Positions 1-12,251 of a stretch of DNA of 62,620 nucleotides are shown piece by piece (positions within the stretch are counted from its first letter, which is position 1; the number at the start of each line of letters is the position of its first letter). The stretch covers positions 1 to 62,620 of the forward strand of contig QXCR01000165.1 in the NCBI GenBank assembly GCA_004380135.1, read 5' to 3'. Both the position numbers and the translations under genes were made by a program. A model generated the notes under the pieces. The model did not search any database. It had not been told where the DNA came from and was given only the letters and a program-made list of their open reading frames with translations. This DNA comes from Stemphylium vesicarium (Eukaryota; Ascomycota; Dothideomycetes; Pleosporales; Pleosporaceae).

Positions 1-295
1 GTCTAACTGCTCTAAAGGAGTTTGGGGCGCGTAGTGATGGGAAGAAGGCAAAGAAGCAGGTACGCGCTGAAGGAGGTGAGCCAACTCAAAGGCGCTGCAG
101 ACAGTGCAATCAGACTGGGCATAATGCGCGTACGTGTAAGCAAGCAGTAGAAGTAGACTCTGAATAATATCTCGTGTTATATTGCTCTATACAGGGCCAA
201 AGTGGGCTGTTTTGCGCCAGAATGGGGTGGTTTTGGTGGGGGCTTGGCAAAAGTGGTGCACGAACCTGTGTGGTGCACGAACCCGTGAGGTACGT
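1..295 (+). mobile_element. pogo/Fot-type DNA transposon, 3' end only
   Basis: This is the right-hand end of a Tc1/mariner-superfamily pogo element whose body lies upstream of the window. The terminal inverted repeat ends at 295 and is followed by the TA target dinucleotide (296-297). The tip reads, inward, ACGTACCTCACGGG, followed by two copies of a motif with core TTCGTGCACCAC about 15-17 bp apart (253-287). The same family reappears inverted at 61876-62620. The sequence keeps many CpA/TpG and so is hardly RIP-mutated. Confidence 0.8.
3..167 (+). CDS. pogo transposase C-terminus (partial, 5' end outside window)
   Basis: An open frame runs from the window edge to a TAA at 165-167 (54 residues). 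It ends in a CCHC zinc knuckle of the form C-x2-C-x3-GHNARTC, which is typical of the C-terminal tail of fungal Fot/pogo DDE transposases. The tail is basic (Lys/Arg-rich) before the knuckle. There are no internal stops, so this copy may be intact upstream. The closest relative in the window is the minus-strand copy at 62008-62620, which has the same knuckle and the same last residues. Confidence 0.75.
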   Translation, partial: LTALKEFGARSDGKKAKKQVRAEGGEPTQRRCRQCNQTGHNARTCKQAVEVDSE

Positions 296-356
296 TAACC
301 GTTTGTTGTATTATTATAATAGAAACTTTTTATCCTTACTCTCTTATTTAATACTA

Positions 357-2205
357 ACGTATTCCACTAGCGAGTGAGCCACCCCAGCGAGTGAGCCAAA
401 AAAGCTTGGCATGACCACCTCATGTTACAACTCTTCAATTTCATCGCTATTAAACAAGGAGCCAGCGGACGTCGTGCTCACATCCAATTCAGAAGATGCC
501 TCTATATCTTTTTTGCACGTTCGCGCGTTGTGTCTAGTCCCTCTATAGTTTCCACAGCGCCGTAGAGCTAGTTAGGCTCTTTCTTAATCACCACCACCAC
601 GAGCCTTCTTTGACCGCTTAGCGGCTACAGAGGCCTCTGCGGCCACCTGGGCTGCTGCCTCACCATACTCCGTAGTACCACCTTGCTGGATCCGCTTTCG
701 TTTGCGCGATTTCCACTTAGTCATTACTACTAATTGCTCCTTAAGCTCTTTGTTACGCGCAGCAAGCAGAGCGTTCTCGTGCAGCATTAGCTCACCCCCC
801 TTTACGAGCTAAGAGAAGCCTATTTGCGTAGTAATAGGCGACCAAATAAAAGACTCGCGTACGAGCTTTAACTAAGATCTAAACTCGTGCGTATTACTTA
901 GAGTCTTCGACTCCCACGGCGTCTCTAGGAGGAGGGGTTCTAATAGGGTATATAGGCGCACTTTAAGGCGATCTAGCACGACCTACGCGTTAGTAGGGAC
1001 TAGCCCTACTATCTTAAAGGCCTTGCAATAGTTCTCTACTATAAATATATTAAAAAACGCGTCCTTAAAGGTAGGGAGGAAGCCTTCCTTATTAATGTAG
1101 AAGACGCGCTTACGTGCCAAGTCTCGTACGCGCTAAGAGTACTTGCACTTTAACGGCGAGAAGCAGACCATATTAAGCGGCTAGAGGATGTGCGATAAGT
1201 GAGGTGGCATGTAGAGAGTAAGAATTATGTTTTTAAGGTAGTAGTCCTTAAAATCCTGGTTGAGGTGGCTCTTATAGCCGTCTAAAATAAGCAGCCTATA
1301 CGCCCCTACCTAGCGCGCCTTTGTGTGCGCGTTAAAGTGCTTTAACTACTTAAGACTAAGCGCGTTATTTATCCAGCCATTCTTAGAGACTAAGAGCTTC
1401 TAATTGCGCAGTATATCTGCCTCCTCGTACTAGGTAGAGAGGTGGACGCGTCCTTTGTAGATGATGAAAGGCGGGGTAAAAGACCTAGCAGCGCAGACGC
1501 TCTAGATAACTGTTACCCACTCGCGATCGCCTGGCTGAACGAGCTCAGGTCGAGTACGTCTCTCTGCGCCTGTGACAACCTTCATTGAGCTAATAACACC
1601 CATCTGGAAGCCAGTCTCGTCGAAGTTGTGCACGTCGTAGTCGTGTACGCCGTACTTGGCTCTAGTATCGTCCACTAGCTTAAACCACGCGCCAATTGTC
1701 TCTAGATCCTCCTGCAGTATCCTCTGCCTATCTTTAGCTCGATTAAAGGCCATCTTAAGCTCAGCTAAGCGCGTTACGAAGCGCTCAGCCCATTGCTTGC
1801 CTACAGGCTGCCCACCGCGTACGCCTAGTAGTTTGTCGGCCATATCTGCCACCTCGCACAGCCGGGGCGCAAATCCTCGCGAATTAAGGTTAAGGATGTA
1901 TTATACAATTATTTACTCTTTAGTCGTAGTAAGCTTATATTAGGCGTTGCGAGTTTTAGGGTAATATAGAATTCTATTATATTAATAATTTAATATCGCA
2001 CGAGGTATATTAAACTCCTTAGTAGCGCGTTAGAGGCTTAGAAATTAACGTATAGTATAGGTAGAAAGGGTAAGCTAGATTCTGCCTTCTCTGTTAGATA
2101 ATTGCGCGTTCTGTTGTTGAGGCATGTCGCGTTGATGAGGGAGTAGAGGGTCTTGGCAGAAACTGGCTCACTCGCTGGGGTGGCTCACTCGCTAGTGGAA
2201 TACGT
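357..2205 (-). mobile_element. complete pogo/Fot element with TIRs and TA duplication (RIP-decayed)
   Basis: The 1849-bp element is bounded by TA at 355-356 and 2206-2207. The inverted ends start ACGTATTCCACTAG and are mirrored at the other end. Each end carries two copies of GCGAGTGAGCCA separated by CCCCA (left copies about 370-397). Coding potential is on the minus strand. The ends keep their CpA/TpG while the middle is RIP-mutated. Confidence 0.9.
584..2125 (-). pseudogene. pogo/Fot DDE transposase, RIP-inactivated
   Basis: The reading frame begins at an ATG at 2125 (MPQQQN...) and can be followed to the stop near 584, about 514 codons, the usual size for Fot-type transposases. It opens with a Psq-type helix-turn-helix (frame contains KEFNIPRA), then a CENP-B-like region, then the DDE catalytic domain with NFDETGFQMGVI and REWVTVI (open stretch 1502-1852). 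A basic C-terminal tail lies at 584-787. Unlike the other pogo family in this window there is no zinc knuckle. The coding frame is interrupted by TAA/TAG codons where Gln or Trp is expected, which is the RIP signature, so the gene is dead. Confidence 0.85.
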
Positions 2206-2207
2206 TA

Positions 2208-3331
2208 CTATAATAATACTATTATACTTCTCTAACGCATCTTTAGCGCACGCTATACTCTTTACTATAGTTTATTATCTAAATCTTAAGTATATTAAGA
2301 AATCCTACTTACGTAGTACTCGCCTATTCGCGTTTAGCAACCTTAAAAAGCGCGCTAATTAAGTCGCTTTAGTTGCGACCTACACGCGCTACGCTTAGAG
2401 CGTTGTTAAGTAGAAGAAGATGTGCGAGAAGTCGGAACATCGCCGCTATGAGTATTACTCTACTAGTAATCGAGGTAGATACACTTTAGTAAGTAATTAA
2501 GGTATTCCGCAAGCGCTACGCCTTAGCTAATCTAAATAGGTACCTACTAAGATAAATAGCCGCCTTAATCGCCTATACTAGCTTCGCGCTTAGTATAACG
2601 CTACTATTAATACTACTAAAAAGCCTAAGACTAACGCTAGTATAATTACTACTAGCGTTAAGCTTACGCATTACTAGTACTAATTTAATCTAGAGCTCGT
2701 AAACTACTACTGCATTACTACCTATTCTAGAACTTCTCTTAGAGGTTCTACTTAAGTTTTAGTAACTTTACTTTAATACTTAAGTCTAATTTTAGTTAAG
2801 TAGCGTAGAATTATAGCTACTTTAGAGTAGCTAGTAGCTTATACTATAAGAATAGTACGCGCTTATTAATTTTTTAATATTTTTCTTTTACTAATATTTC
2901 TCTAGGGTAGTAGTATAGGAGATAATAATAATAATAATAATAATAATAAGTCCCTCCCGCCTCTAGGTAGTAAGAAGCGGGTAGATAAGAATAAAGGCGA
3001 GAATAGTAGTAATTAAGAGGGGTTTATTTTTTATCTTTTTCTATATGCGTAGATACTCTAAATTCTATATAGTAGGTATACGCCTTAAGTACGCTATAAA
3101 TAAGTTTCTTATAATCTTTTCTATTACTTTTTTTACTATAAGCTTTATATCTTTTTAAAGTCTTAGACTAGTTTCTCTATATCTTTAAAATTAGAAACTA
3201 GAGTTTAAGTATTCTAAGATTTATTATATCTTTTTTATTTTAACTAGTATTATAATTAGCTCTTCCTAATTTATTTTCTAAGAATTTGTTTTACTTCTTA
3301 GACTTCTTTACTTTCTATAGTAATCTTTCAG
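2208..3331. repeat. RIP-mutated AT-rich DNA, no gene seen
   Basis: The stretch is rich in TA/AG/CT and nearly free of CpA and TpG. A short (ATA/TAA)n run lies near 2923-2949. No coding frame could be recognised by eye on either strand, and no inverted ends were found. Confidence 0.6.
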
Positions 3332-4940
3332 ATGGCAAGTATGCATCAGGAAATGGCTAACCTGCATCAGGAAATGGTTGCACCTTATTTAGGTAACCCA
3401 AGCCTTAGCTTATAGGGCTTCGTAATACCTCCTAAAAAGGAAACTAATCTCGCCTCTTACTATAAAAGGCTACTATCCCCCTATTATTTTTTTCTCTCTA
3501 CTAACTATCTCTCTCTAATCTTACCCTTTTACGCTAGATCTTATTACCTAGTTTAGCTTTACCTACTTTCTAATAGATTCCTATAAGGCACTATTATTAT
3601 ATATTAGTATCTATATCTATACGCAGACTTATTAATGCGCCTAATTAGCCTCTAATAAATTTACCCCTATTTAGGCCTAAAGTTACGACTTTACTTCTAA
3701 TATTAACTATCGCACTTAGTAATAAAGAGCGTATTCTTATCCTTTTACAAGTAATTTAATCTAGTAACCTATTAAAGTCTAGTTATAACATGCTTACGTA
3801 AGTTTTTCTCTTCTCTACTCTAGGCGAAATTTAACACTACTTACTTTTATTAATCTAAAAACTACTTTTAAGCACCTTATAGTTACCTCGTCCTAAATAG
3901 CCTATAAGATTAGCGCTTTCTATCCCTATATTATAGCTTTCCTCTACTATTAGATTAATTAGACTAATAAAGATTAACCTTCGTATAGCACTATAAGTAC
4001 TATTAGAGAGGTTAAAACCTAGTTTTTATAGATACTAAGCTAGAAGCTAAAATTTAATACTATCTTCTACTAGGCCTACTAAAGGAAGTAGGTAGTCTAA
4101 GATATAATAAGGACATTATTTATACTATAAGTAGGTAATATAACTTATAGTCTAGGGAGATAATATAGAATATAGAATAAGGCAGACTAAGTCTATAGGA
4201 TTAATCTAGCCTCATTTTATATAAGTAGCTATATTATGTGCGCTAATAGGCTAGCATGTCTTAACTAGCCGCCTCTTTATAGTTTTCTATCCTAACGAAG
4301 CTAAGACACGCGTACCCCCTAATATAGTAGCTATTAGAAAGTCTAATTATTAGGTAATTAAGATATAATAAAGTATTAGCATTATCGTAACTAAATCCTA
4401 TAACTCCTTTAAACTAATATATTTATAGCTCCTCTTATATCACGCTCTAGGCTATAAAACTTATTCTTACTCTACGCTATTAACCTAGAGGCGTTATTTA
4501 TGCAAAATTTATGCGCATATTAACTAGCCGCCTTAGTAGTAGTATATAGAGGAAAGAGAAGTTCTTTAATAGAATACTAAGCTTCTTTATTTAGTATAGG
4601 AAAAGCTAGGCTTCTAAATCCTTATTTAAAATATCCTTCTTTATTACTAATTTCTCTACTACTCCCTATAAGTACTATTAAACTAAGTTTATACCTTATA
4701 TTCTAGTATTAATAAGACCTAAGCGAACTACTATAAAGTAAAAAGTAGAGAGAAAGGCACTTAAGCACAAGTCTAGCGATAAGGAAATATATAAAGATTC
4801 TATAGAGGCTAAGAATTTAAGTATTCTTCTAGAGGTAACTTCTAAGTTACCTTATATATCTAACTTAGAGTTACCTACTCTACTTATAATAGTAGAGTTA
4901 GGCTTTCTTCTTAATAATAAAGGTATAGTAGGCTAATATA
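3332..4940 (+). pseudogene. ORF1 of unidentified element; N-terminal heptad repeat
   Basis: The frame starts at an ATG in a short RIP-spared patch (3330-3395). The first residues contain two heptads, MHQEMAN then LHQEMVA, encoded by a 14-bp direct repeat (3343-3356 and 3364-3377); this suggests a coiled coil. About 530 codons follow with only TAA/TAG interruptions, ending in a Lys/Ser/Glu-rich tail. I do not recognise the family. The frame assignment rests on stop type only. Confidence 0.35.
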
Positions 4941-4949
4941 TCTTATAAT

Positions 4950-6371
4950 TTATTAAATTCTAACTAACTTAAGCTTATTAATATAGTTATTTATAGTAAC
5001 TCTATTACTCTTAGTCTAGACTTAGATTAATATAACTAGAAATTCCTTATAGAAGATATTACTATTACTAAGTACTACTACTTAATATCTATTAACTATA
5101 ATTTTAGAAAACTATAATCTTATTTAGATATAAGTTACGAATTTCCTAGCGATAGAGGTTACCTATAGATAATATAGGAGAATCTATAGAACACTAAGCT
5201 ATCTACCCTCTCTATATACGATACTAATAGCGATAGTAAGTACTAGTTAAGAAGTGCAATTTAATATCGCCTAACGTAAAATATAGTTATTAATATGCTA
5301 ACTCTTACAAGCTATAGTAGTGCAGCATCTAGCATCTTACTAAGAAAAAGCAAGCGACTACACTCTTCCCCTATTATTTTAATCATTATAGTAAAGAACT
5401 TAATTCTTAGATTATAATTAGACTATCTAAATAATTTTCTAGAATCTTAGATAACTCTAAATACACCTAAAGCCTCACTTTTCCTAAATAGAGACGCGTG
5501 CGTATTAGAATTCTAACCTAACTATAATAAAAAGCCTACTATTTCTACTATTTTTATAGCTTCTAATATAGATAGCTCTATTAGAAACGCACTAGAGTTA
5601 GAGATTAGACTAGAGCTACTTTAATCTATAAATAAATTTATCCTACTTTCTAGAGTAGAAGACTAAAACCTTACTTCTAAGTCTATAGATTCTAGACGTA
5701 AACCTCTACTAAATAATATTACTATTACTAATAGCCTTATAGAAGAATTAAGAGCACCTAGTAGAAATAAGAAAAATTAATATATAGTTAAGAAAATTAT
5801 AAATTATAACGACTATAAAGATTAGAAGCGCTATTGTGTTAAATAGTAGGGATTTCTAGAAGGAGAGATAACGTGGGAGCCTAAGGACAACCTTAATAGT
5901 TATATAGAGCTACTATAGGACTACTAGGACTATAAGAAGTACGCCAATTTAACGAGTAACGCTATTAGAATAGGGGCTTAATTAAGTCTATCTAGTAATA
6001 GAATGCGAGATAATCTAGTTTCTCTACTATATTCTATAATTAGGATAATCTATAAGCTTAAATAAAACATTTTCTATTTACGAAGTTTACTAGAATTAGA
6101 ACTAGTCTAATTAGAGATATTAGATAGGGCCGCGTCTAGGTATATAGCACGTAAAAGAAAGCTACTCTAAGAGGGCGAATGCTTTTTAAATTAAGACTAA
6201 GAAGATCTAGATACCCACCTAGATAGCAGCCCACAGACGAAAGTAAGAAAAGGTAGGGATAAAGAGTAGATAGTTGCGTGTAGGAAGAGTAGAAGGCGCT
6301 GTAAGCTCTATAGAAGAATAGGACATAACGCTCGCACTTATTCTAGAAACGCAGTTAGTACTAATAATTAA
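4950..6371 (+). pseudogene. ORF2 of unidentified element: chromodomain plus C-terminal CCHC knuckle
   Basis: In one frame (codons starting at positions divisible by 3) a chromodomain lies at about 5778-5975. It shows the Y-x-V-x-K-I start, a Y-x-V-K core and the diagnostic TWEPKDNL. About 110 residues later, in the same frame, comes a CCHC-type knuckle (6300-6343; C-x2-C-x4-H-x4 with the last Cys now Tyr), then the stop at 6369-6371. The knuckle (GHNART) resembles that of the pogo transposases here. Chromodomains usually sit in chromovirus integrases, but no integrase was found upstream. All stops are TAA/TAG. Confidence 0.45.
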
Positions 6372-8243
6372 ATTTTCTTTATCTACTAACTTTAGTAGTC
6401 GTGATATGCTAAGCTTAGTACTTAGTTACTTTAGTTAGTAAGTAGAGCGTTATTCTAAGTTCTAGATACTAATAAACTTTATATAAATAAAATACACTTA
6501 GAAATTGCATTCTTTATATTCTTAATACTTAGGGCTATTTATTAGCACTTTACTTATAACGTTTAGTAAAGCGCTTATGCGTAAATTAAACGCGAGAGCT
6601 GGGTGCTACTAGGTTATAATTAAAACTATTAGGTAGATTTTAAATAACTTAGTTGTATAGGGCCCTTATAGTTAATATAGTTCTAGCGTTTAGGATAGGC
6701 ATAATAACTACTAAACTAGCGCTATATTATAACGTATTTCTTCGTTTAGCTTACTTCTTTATTCTTATAATATATTTAATATTAGAAAAAGAGTATACTA
6801 GCTTCTCTTATATTAAGAGGCAAATTTTACTACGTAGAGACTAGAATATATCCCTATATCTAATAAGAACTTTAGATATACTACTATTCTAGTTAGTAAT
6901 ATCCCTTCCTACTCTATTAATATACTAATTAGGAGGGAAGATTTCCCTACTAAAATAATATATAACTAGTAAAAGGTATAGGCCTATTATATTATAGTAA
7001 GTGTTTTTTCCTACTACTAACTAAATAACCTACTTAGCCTTAATATATGCAAAAGATCACATAACGTAATATTTACCTCCTTGCGCGACTAGTCGCAAAA
7101 AGTAGGCATATAGACCTTCAGATCGATCGTTCCGTCCGGAATATTTATAACTTTCTACTAAGTACCTCTTACGTCTCTCGTAGATAGTGCCATCCGCGCA
7201 CTAAAGACTATTAGTAACGTCTTTTGTGCGCCAAATTCTATTAACTCTTATATTTAGCGTAATTAGTATTCGTCGCTAAAAGCGCGCATTGCGCTCTAGT
7301 CCCCTAAGATACTAAACTTAATAAGACGTTTTAGTATATCTAGCGGCCTAGATAAGATTAGAAAAATACTATTAAGATAGACCTTAAGCTTACTATTTCC
7401 TTACGGTACCTAGTACTATTTTATATAGTATAGCCTCTTTCTAAGAGTATACGCTAAGTTACCTAGTAGTACTAGATATATGCCTTCTCTTAAAAGTGCT
7501 TCTACTTCTATTATATTCTAGACTAGGTCCTAGACTAGTTTTAGGTACTTTTCTCTTTCCTATGCTATTAGCTAGAGGAAACGTAGCATATTAAGTTTTG
7601 CGGCGTTGTAGGCTAAGATATACTATAATATAGCTTCTTAAATTAGCTAAATTAAAAGAAGGAATTAAAGGCACGCTATTTTTTTCTAGGTCTTATATCT
7701 TCTTTTAAAAGGGGTATTAGCCTCTTAGTATTATTTAAATTATCGCCTAAGAGTAAGTATTTTAATATATAACTACGTTTAAGGTTAGCTTTTGCTATAC
7801 GTGTAGTTAGTATATAATAAGATAGCATATAGTATAGAATGTTATATTAAAGCCTCCCGCGGTATAGTATTATTATTTATAGCTAGTCGCTATACCCGCT
7901 ATTAGCATAAAGAGAGAGGGGGGACGCTACTTAAGTTCTCTTATGTGTTAGGTCTTACTTAGCTAAGGGGGAATTACTACCTACTAATTTAATTCTAAGT
8001 AATACTATACTAAGCTAAATTAGGCTCTATAGCACTACTTCTTTATAAAAACGCTGTGTCTCTATCTGGTTAGGCCTGCTCTAAGAGAGAGATGGCGCTG
8101 GGGCCCCGACCAGGTTGTTGCGATCCGTCGGACTCGCGGGACTCCCTATTAGAACTAACTAATGGTTGAACATGAACCTATAGTATCCCTAAGGGAAATC
8201 ATGTTACGATTGCATTCGTACCCGAATCGCGTGACAGGTGGTA
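6372..8243. repeat. RIP-mutated AT-rich DNA
   Basis: This stretch is heavily CpA/TpG-depleted to about 8040, then less mutated from about 8040 to 8243. A minus-strand frame with few stops can be followed around 7050-7320 but matches nothing I know. No termini were found. Confidence 0.5.
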
Positions 8244-8385
8244 AGGTCCCTCCCTATGTGGCGGAAAACCCCGTGTGCCGGAAACAGCCAATCGGAGGGC
8301 AAGGATAGCCTCTTTTCCGACACACTGCTGTGTCTAATTGGCTGTTTCCGGCACACGGGGTTTTCCGTCACACAGGGAGGGACCT
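8244..8385. mobile_element. 142-bp MITE, pogo-like, TA duplication
   Basis: A foldback element made almost entirely of two ~50-bp inverted arms. It is flanked by TA (8242-8243 and 8386-8387). The tip starts AGGTCCCTCCC and each arm contains two GTGnCGGAAA motifs about 18 bp apart. It has the same length and layout as the MITE at 35698-35839. It has no coding capacity and presumably depends on a pogo-type transposase. It is not RIP-mutated although its surroundings are. Confidence 0.85.
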
Positions 8386-8387
8386 TA

Positions 8388-11300
8388 GCACGTGACATAG
8401 ACCGCCACAACAAAGTGGGTCCACCCCACTACACTCTATGCCACAACGATAAATCTATCCACGTGATCCTCCGCAGCTATAACCACTATATACGGTTTTC
8501 TAATTATAAAAGCCCAAGCTAATAAGTTCCCTAGCGTGTATACTAAGCTACTAGAAGAGGCACGGAAGAGCGGAGTAGATGCACTAAGAGATACTAGCGA
8601 GGATAGATGAGCTAATAAAAGCACTAAGATTATTATAATAATACGTAGGTAGTTACTTATCTAGAACCTTACTTTCTAAGTATATTAAATATAAAAATAA
8701 TAATAACTTAGATAAAAGAAATTTTAGAGTATAGTATATAATATAAGCTTAAATAATCTAGATTAGAATTTATATTATTACGTATTAACGTTATTACTAT
8801 AAAGAGGCGTAGTGTTAAACTTTACTTAATAAATAGGTTACGTAAGGAAAGGAAGTATCTAAGAAAGTAGATAGAGTAGTAAACTTACTATCTATAACTC
8901 CTACTATAATAAAGTATCTTAGAGAGCTTTTATATAAAGTCCTCTACTAAAGGCTCCTATTACTATTATAATTACTAGGAATCTAGACTCTATAAAGAGG
9001 TCGCGCGCTACTAAGTTTAGTCTAAGTTTATTTAGTTACGCTAAAATTAAGCCTAAGACAACGCCGCTTTATTCTAGCTTATACTAGGTATAAATTATAT
9101 TTATTTAGAATTATAAATAGAATTAATTAAGTAGTAGTATTCTATAGACTAATAGCTATTACTAAGTTAGTTATAAAGGACGACAGCGGTAGAGAAGTGC
9201 TAGTAGACGTTAGAGTAGTAAAATTATAGAGTGGCCTAAGTATTTATCTCTATAACTTTCTAATATATTCTATTATTCTATATTATCTAATTATATTTAC
9301 TATTCTTAACTTTACTAATACTTTTAAGCGCTTAAGTAAGAAGTCTACGTAGGTAATTATAGTTAGATATATCCTTAAAGCCTAAGTTATAGACGTAGAT
9401 AAGATACTTAGTAAACTCTCTTATTATTTATTACCCTTATTTAGTAAAAATAAAGATATATAGACTTACTAGGAAAGCTACTACTAAGGTATTCTATAGT
9501 AGTTATTAACTTAGTTTTACTAATCTTATTATACCTCTACTTATTTATAGTAGTCTTAAGACCTTACTATAGAAGACTGCCTTAAAGGAAGTATATAAGA
9601 ATATAACCTAGAGCTTCTAGGTTATCTCTACGAGACTATACATAGCTAAAATAGGTTTTAATACTTATATAATAAGCTATACTAGTAAGGGACTTATATT
9701 CCCTATAAGAAATATATTACTTCGTCTTAGAATTAAAGTAATGCTTAGCTATACTAAAATCTATAAGATAAATTATATTAGCGTTAATAGATCTTTACTA
9801 ACTAAAGAGGAAGTTCTTAGGCTTAATATTATAGTAGATAAGATTCTTCTTATAGATAGTCTAAATTCTTAATAACTACGTCTAACTTAGTCTTAGAAGC
9901 TTAAGAAATAGCTAGATATATATACTATCTACTTACTAATTATTATAATAGTTTTAATTATAAAAGTCCTATTATAATAGTTAAATAGGTCCCCTATATT
10001 AGGTCTAAGTAAGTTAATAACTAGTATGTTATACATGCCCTCTCGGCCAAAGTAATAAACTTTGGGAATTCCGGCTGCATCGTGTCAGTCGAGTTAATGA
10101 GGTGTTTAAGGGGCAGCTCGATCGGCAGCAGCCATATCCGGCAAGATAGCGGCAATGCCATCAAGTAGCTAAAATTAGCACTCAATGTGTTTTAGTGAGA
10201 GTATATATGCTATGTGTTATGGTGCGTGCATACGTATGCCGAGGCAGCGTTCCACATACAGATAGTGCCTTCCCTCGCTAGAATTAACGAAACTAGGATA
10301 GAAGATAAGGTAGAGGGAGAGAGAACTTATAACAGTCTACGAGAGCTCTATAAGAGTAATACTTATTATATAGTTATAGAGCCTTACTCTTATATAGCTT
10401 AAATTTAATAGTAATCTACTACTAGTTAAGTAGGTTAGTGCCCTTAAAGACTATACTAAAAGAGCCCTTACTAATCTACTTTCTAATGCTATAGCGGACG
10501 CTAATAATATTAGAAAAGATTATAGCATTCGTTATAGTAACTAGTATAATATACTATAGTTATAGCTATTTAAGATATATATTAATAATATAAAAATATT
10601 AGAACGTAGTAAGTAATAGAGATTTAAAGGCGTTTATAGTAGTTAGAATAAGGGAGTAATTAGCTAACTTAGGTAAAGCCTAGGATCTAGAGTATAAGTA
10701 AGATAAAACTAGATATGCGACTAATTATATTAAGCTAAGTAAGAAGAGATTACCCTATTACTTATAGTATGCGCTAGATAGTAGTAGAGGTAAATATAAT
10801 AGTATTAAAAATATTTATAGATCCGCCCTTCTACCTTTACTAGCGCGTCTATCTTATTAAGGTAAGTAGCTTTAGGCTCCTTCTAACTCTATAGTTCTCT
10901 AGCACTAGATTAAGCTTTACTAAGGGCGCCTTTACTATTATCTCACCGCCACTCTCGTATAATCTGACAATACATTATCTCTATCTAGCGCTCTAATTAC
11001 GTCTAGGTAATCTAGATTCTAGTAACTTTATAATAGATCTATATTATTTAATACTAAAATAGATATATGCGCCCTTTTAGCTAGCCATACTATAGGTTCT
11101 ATCACAAGTTTAGTCTAATAAAGTAGTAAAGTATATAGATAAACTATAAGAGACTAAGATAGGAAAATAGTGTATAAAAATAGCTTACGTAGGATGCGAT
11201 GCTAATATAGTATAATAATCTAAGTAACGTCTATAATTAGAGCACTCCCTAATCGTACACTTATATAAGAAGAGATTGATGTAGAATATATAATAAGCTA

Positions 11301-12053
11301 ACGTTATCTTATAATTTACTTATTAATAGCCTTTAATATAGTAATTATAACTATATTCGCTATTTAATTAAGCTAAAATAGGTCCCTCTTTATATATAAG
11401 CTAAGATATATATTATTACTTACTACTAAAGAACACTAACCTAAACTAATATTAAAAGAAGATACGTTAGCTTAGCTTAAGAATAAAAATAGTAATACTT
11501 TAGTAGCTATTTTATAGTGCGGCTATAAGCTTACTAGGCTTAAGTAGTAGCATCTAAAATAATAGTAGGTAATAAGATAATAAATAGCGAACGCTCTAGT
11601 TATAGATTTATAAGGTAGGCTATAATTCCCTACTATACTCCTATTTATAGTTAGGTGGTTCCTTTATAAAGCTACCGCACTAGTGCTAGAGTACTATATA
11701 AAGTTATAACTCTTGCCGCGCTCGCGCGCGTAGATCGTACGGGTCAAAGGTCCTCTAAGAAAGAAAGTAGCTATAGAGAGAAAGATTACTTCTTAGTAAG
11801 TTTTAGGAGAGATAATTACAAGTAGCGCCTACGAAAGTACCCTACTCTAGTAGTTATATCTAAATAGCTATTAGCTTTACTACGTGCCTACCCTATATAT
11901 ACTAGTGTCTAGGTTAAACGACCACTTAAAGCATTATATTAGCATTTCTACTCATATAAAACCACTTAGGTGGGCCTGCACATTATATGCACGTGAAGAT
12001 GTATTCATGGAATGCCAAGTCATGCTGCATCCTTTTGGCGATATCACACAGGC
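8388..12053. repeat. RIP-mutated AT-rich DNA with a partly spared patch near 10.04-10.27 kb
   Basis: In 8641-9000 I count no CpA, one TpG and five CpG, the RIP signature. A less mutated patch lies at about 10035-10270. I could not assign any coding frame on either strand. Another less mutated stretch, 11880-12050, leads into the MITE at 12056. Confidence 0.6.
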
Positions 12054-12055
12054 TA

Positions 12056-12249
12056 CAGTCGTTAGCGATTGCGGCTTCACCCCTGCGTGCAGCCTCTAAC
12101 AAAATCAGTCATCGTTAGATCGACGACTGACCAATTACATCGGCTGTTTCAAAGCGGACACCTAGCGCTAAGCCATATATAGAAGTTGGGGCTACTGAAA
12201 CCCATTGCGCAGCTGCGTGTAGGGGTGAAGCCGCAATCGCTAACGACTG
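12056..12249. mobile_element. 194-bp MITE, Tc1/mariner-like, TA duplication
   Basis: Inverted arms begin CAGTCGTTAGCGATTGCGGC and are mirrored at the other end, flanked by TA (12054-12055 and 12250-12251). The CAGT tip and TA duplication are standard for Tc1/mariner-derived MITEs. The core between the arms is unique and non-coding. CpA/TpG are retained. Confidence 0.8.
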
Positions 12250-12251
12250 TA

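Larger units (their letters stand above)
3332..6371 (+). mobile_element. unidentified two-ORF element, RIP-decayed
   Basis: Two consecutive plus-strand frames can be followed if TAA/TAG are read as RIP-mutated Gln/Trp codons: ORF1 from an ATG at 3332 to about 4940, and ORF2 in another frame from about 4950 to a stop at 6369-6371. ORF2 holds a chromodomain and a terminal zinc knuckle. I saw no reverse transcriptase YxDD, no DDE-like motif and no terminal repeats, so the class is unknown. 'Mobile element' is inferred from the RIP damage and the knuckle/chromodomain pair; a RIP-hit host gene pair is possible. Confidence 0.4.
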
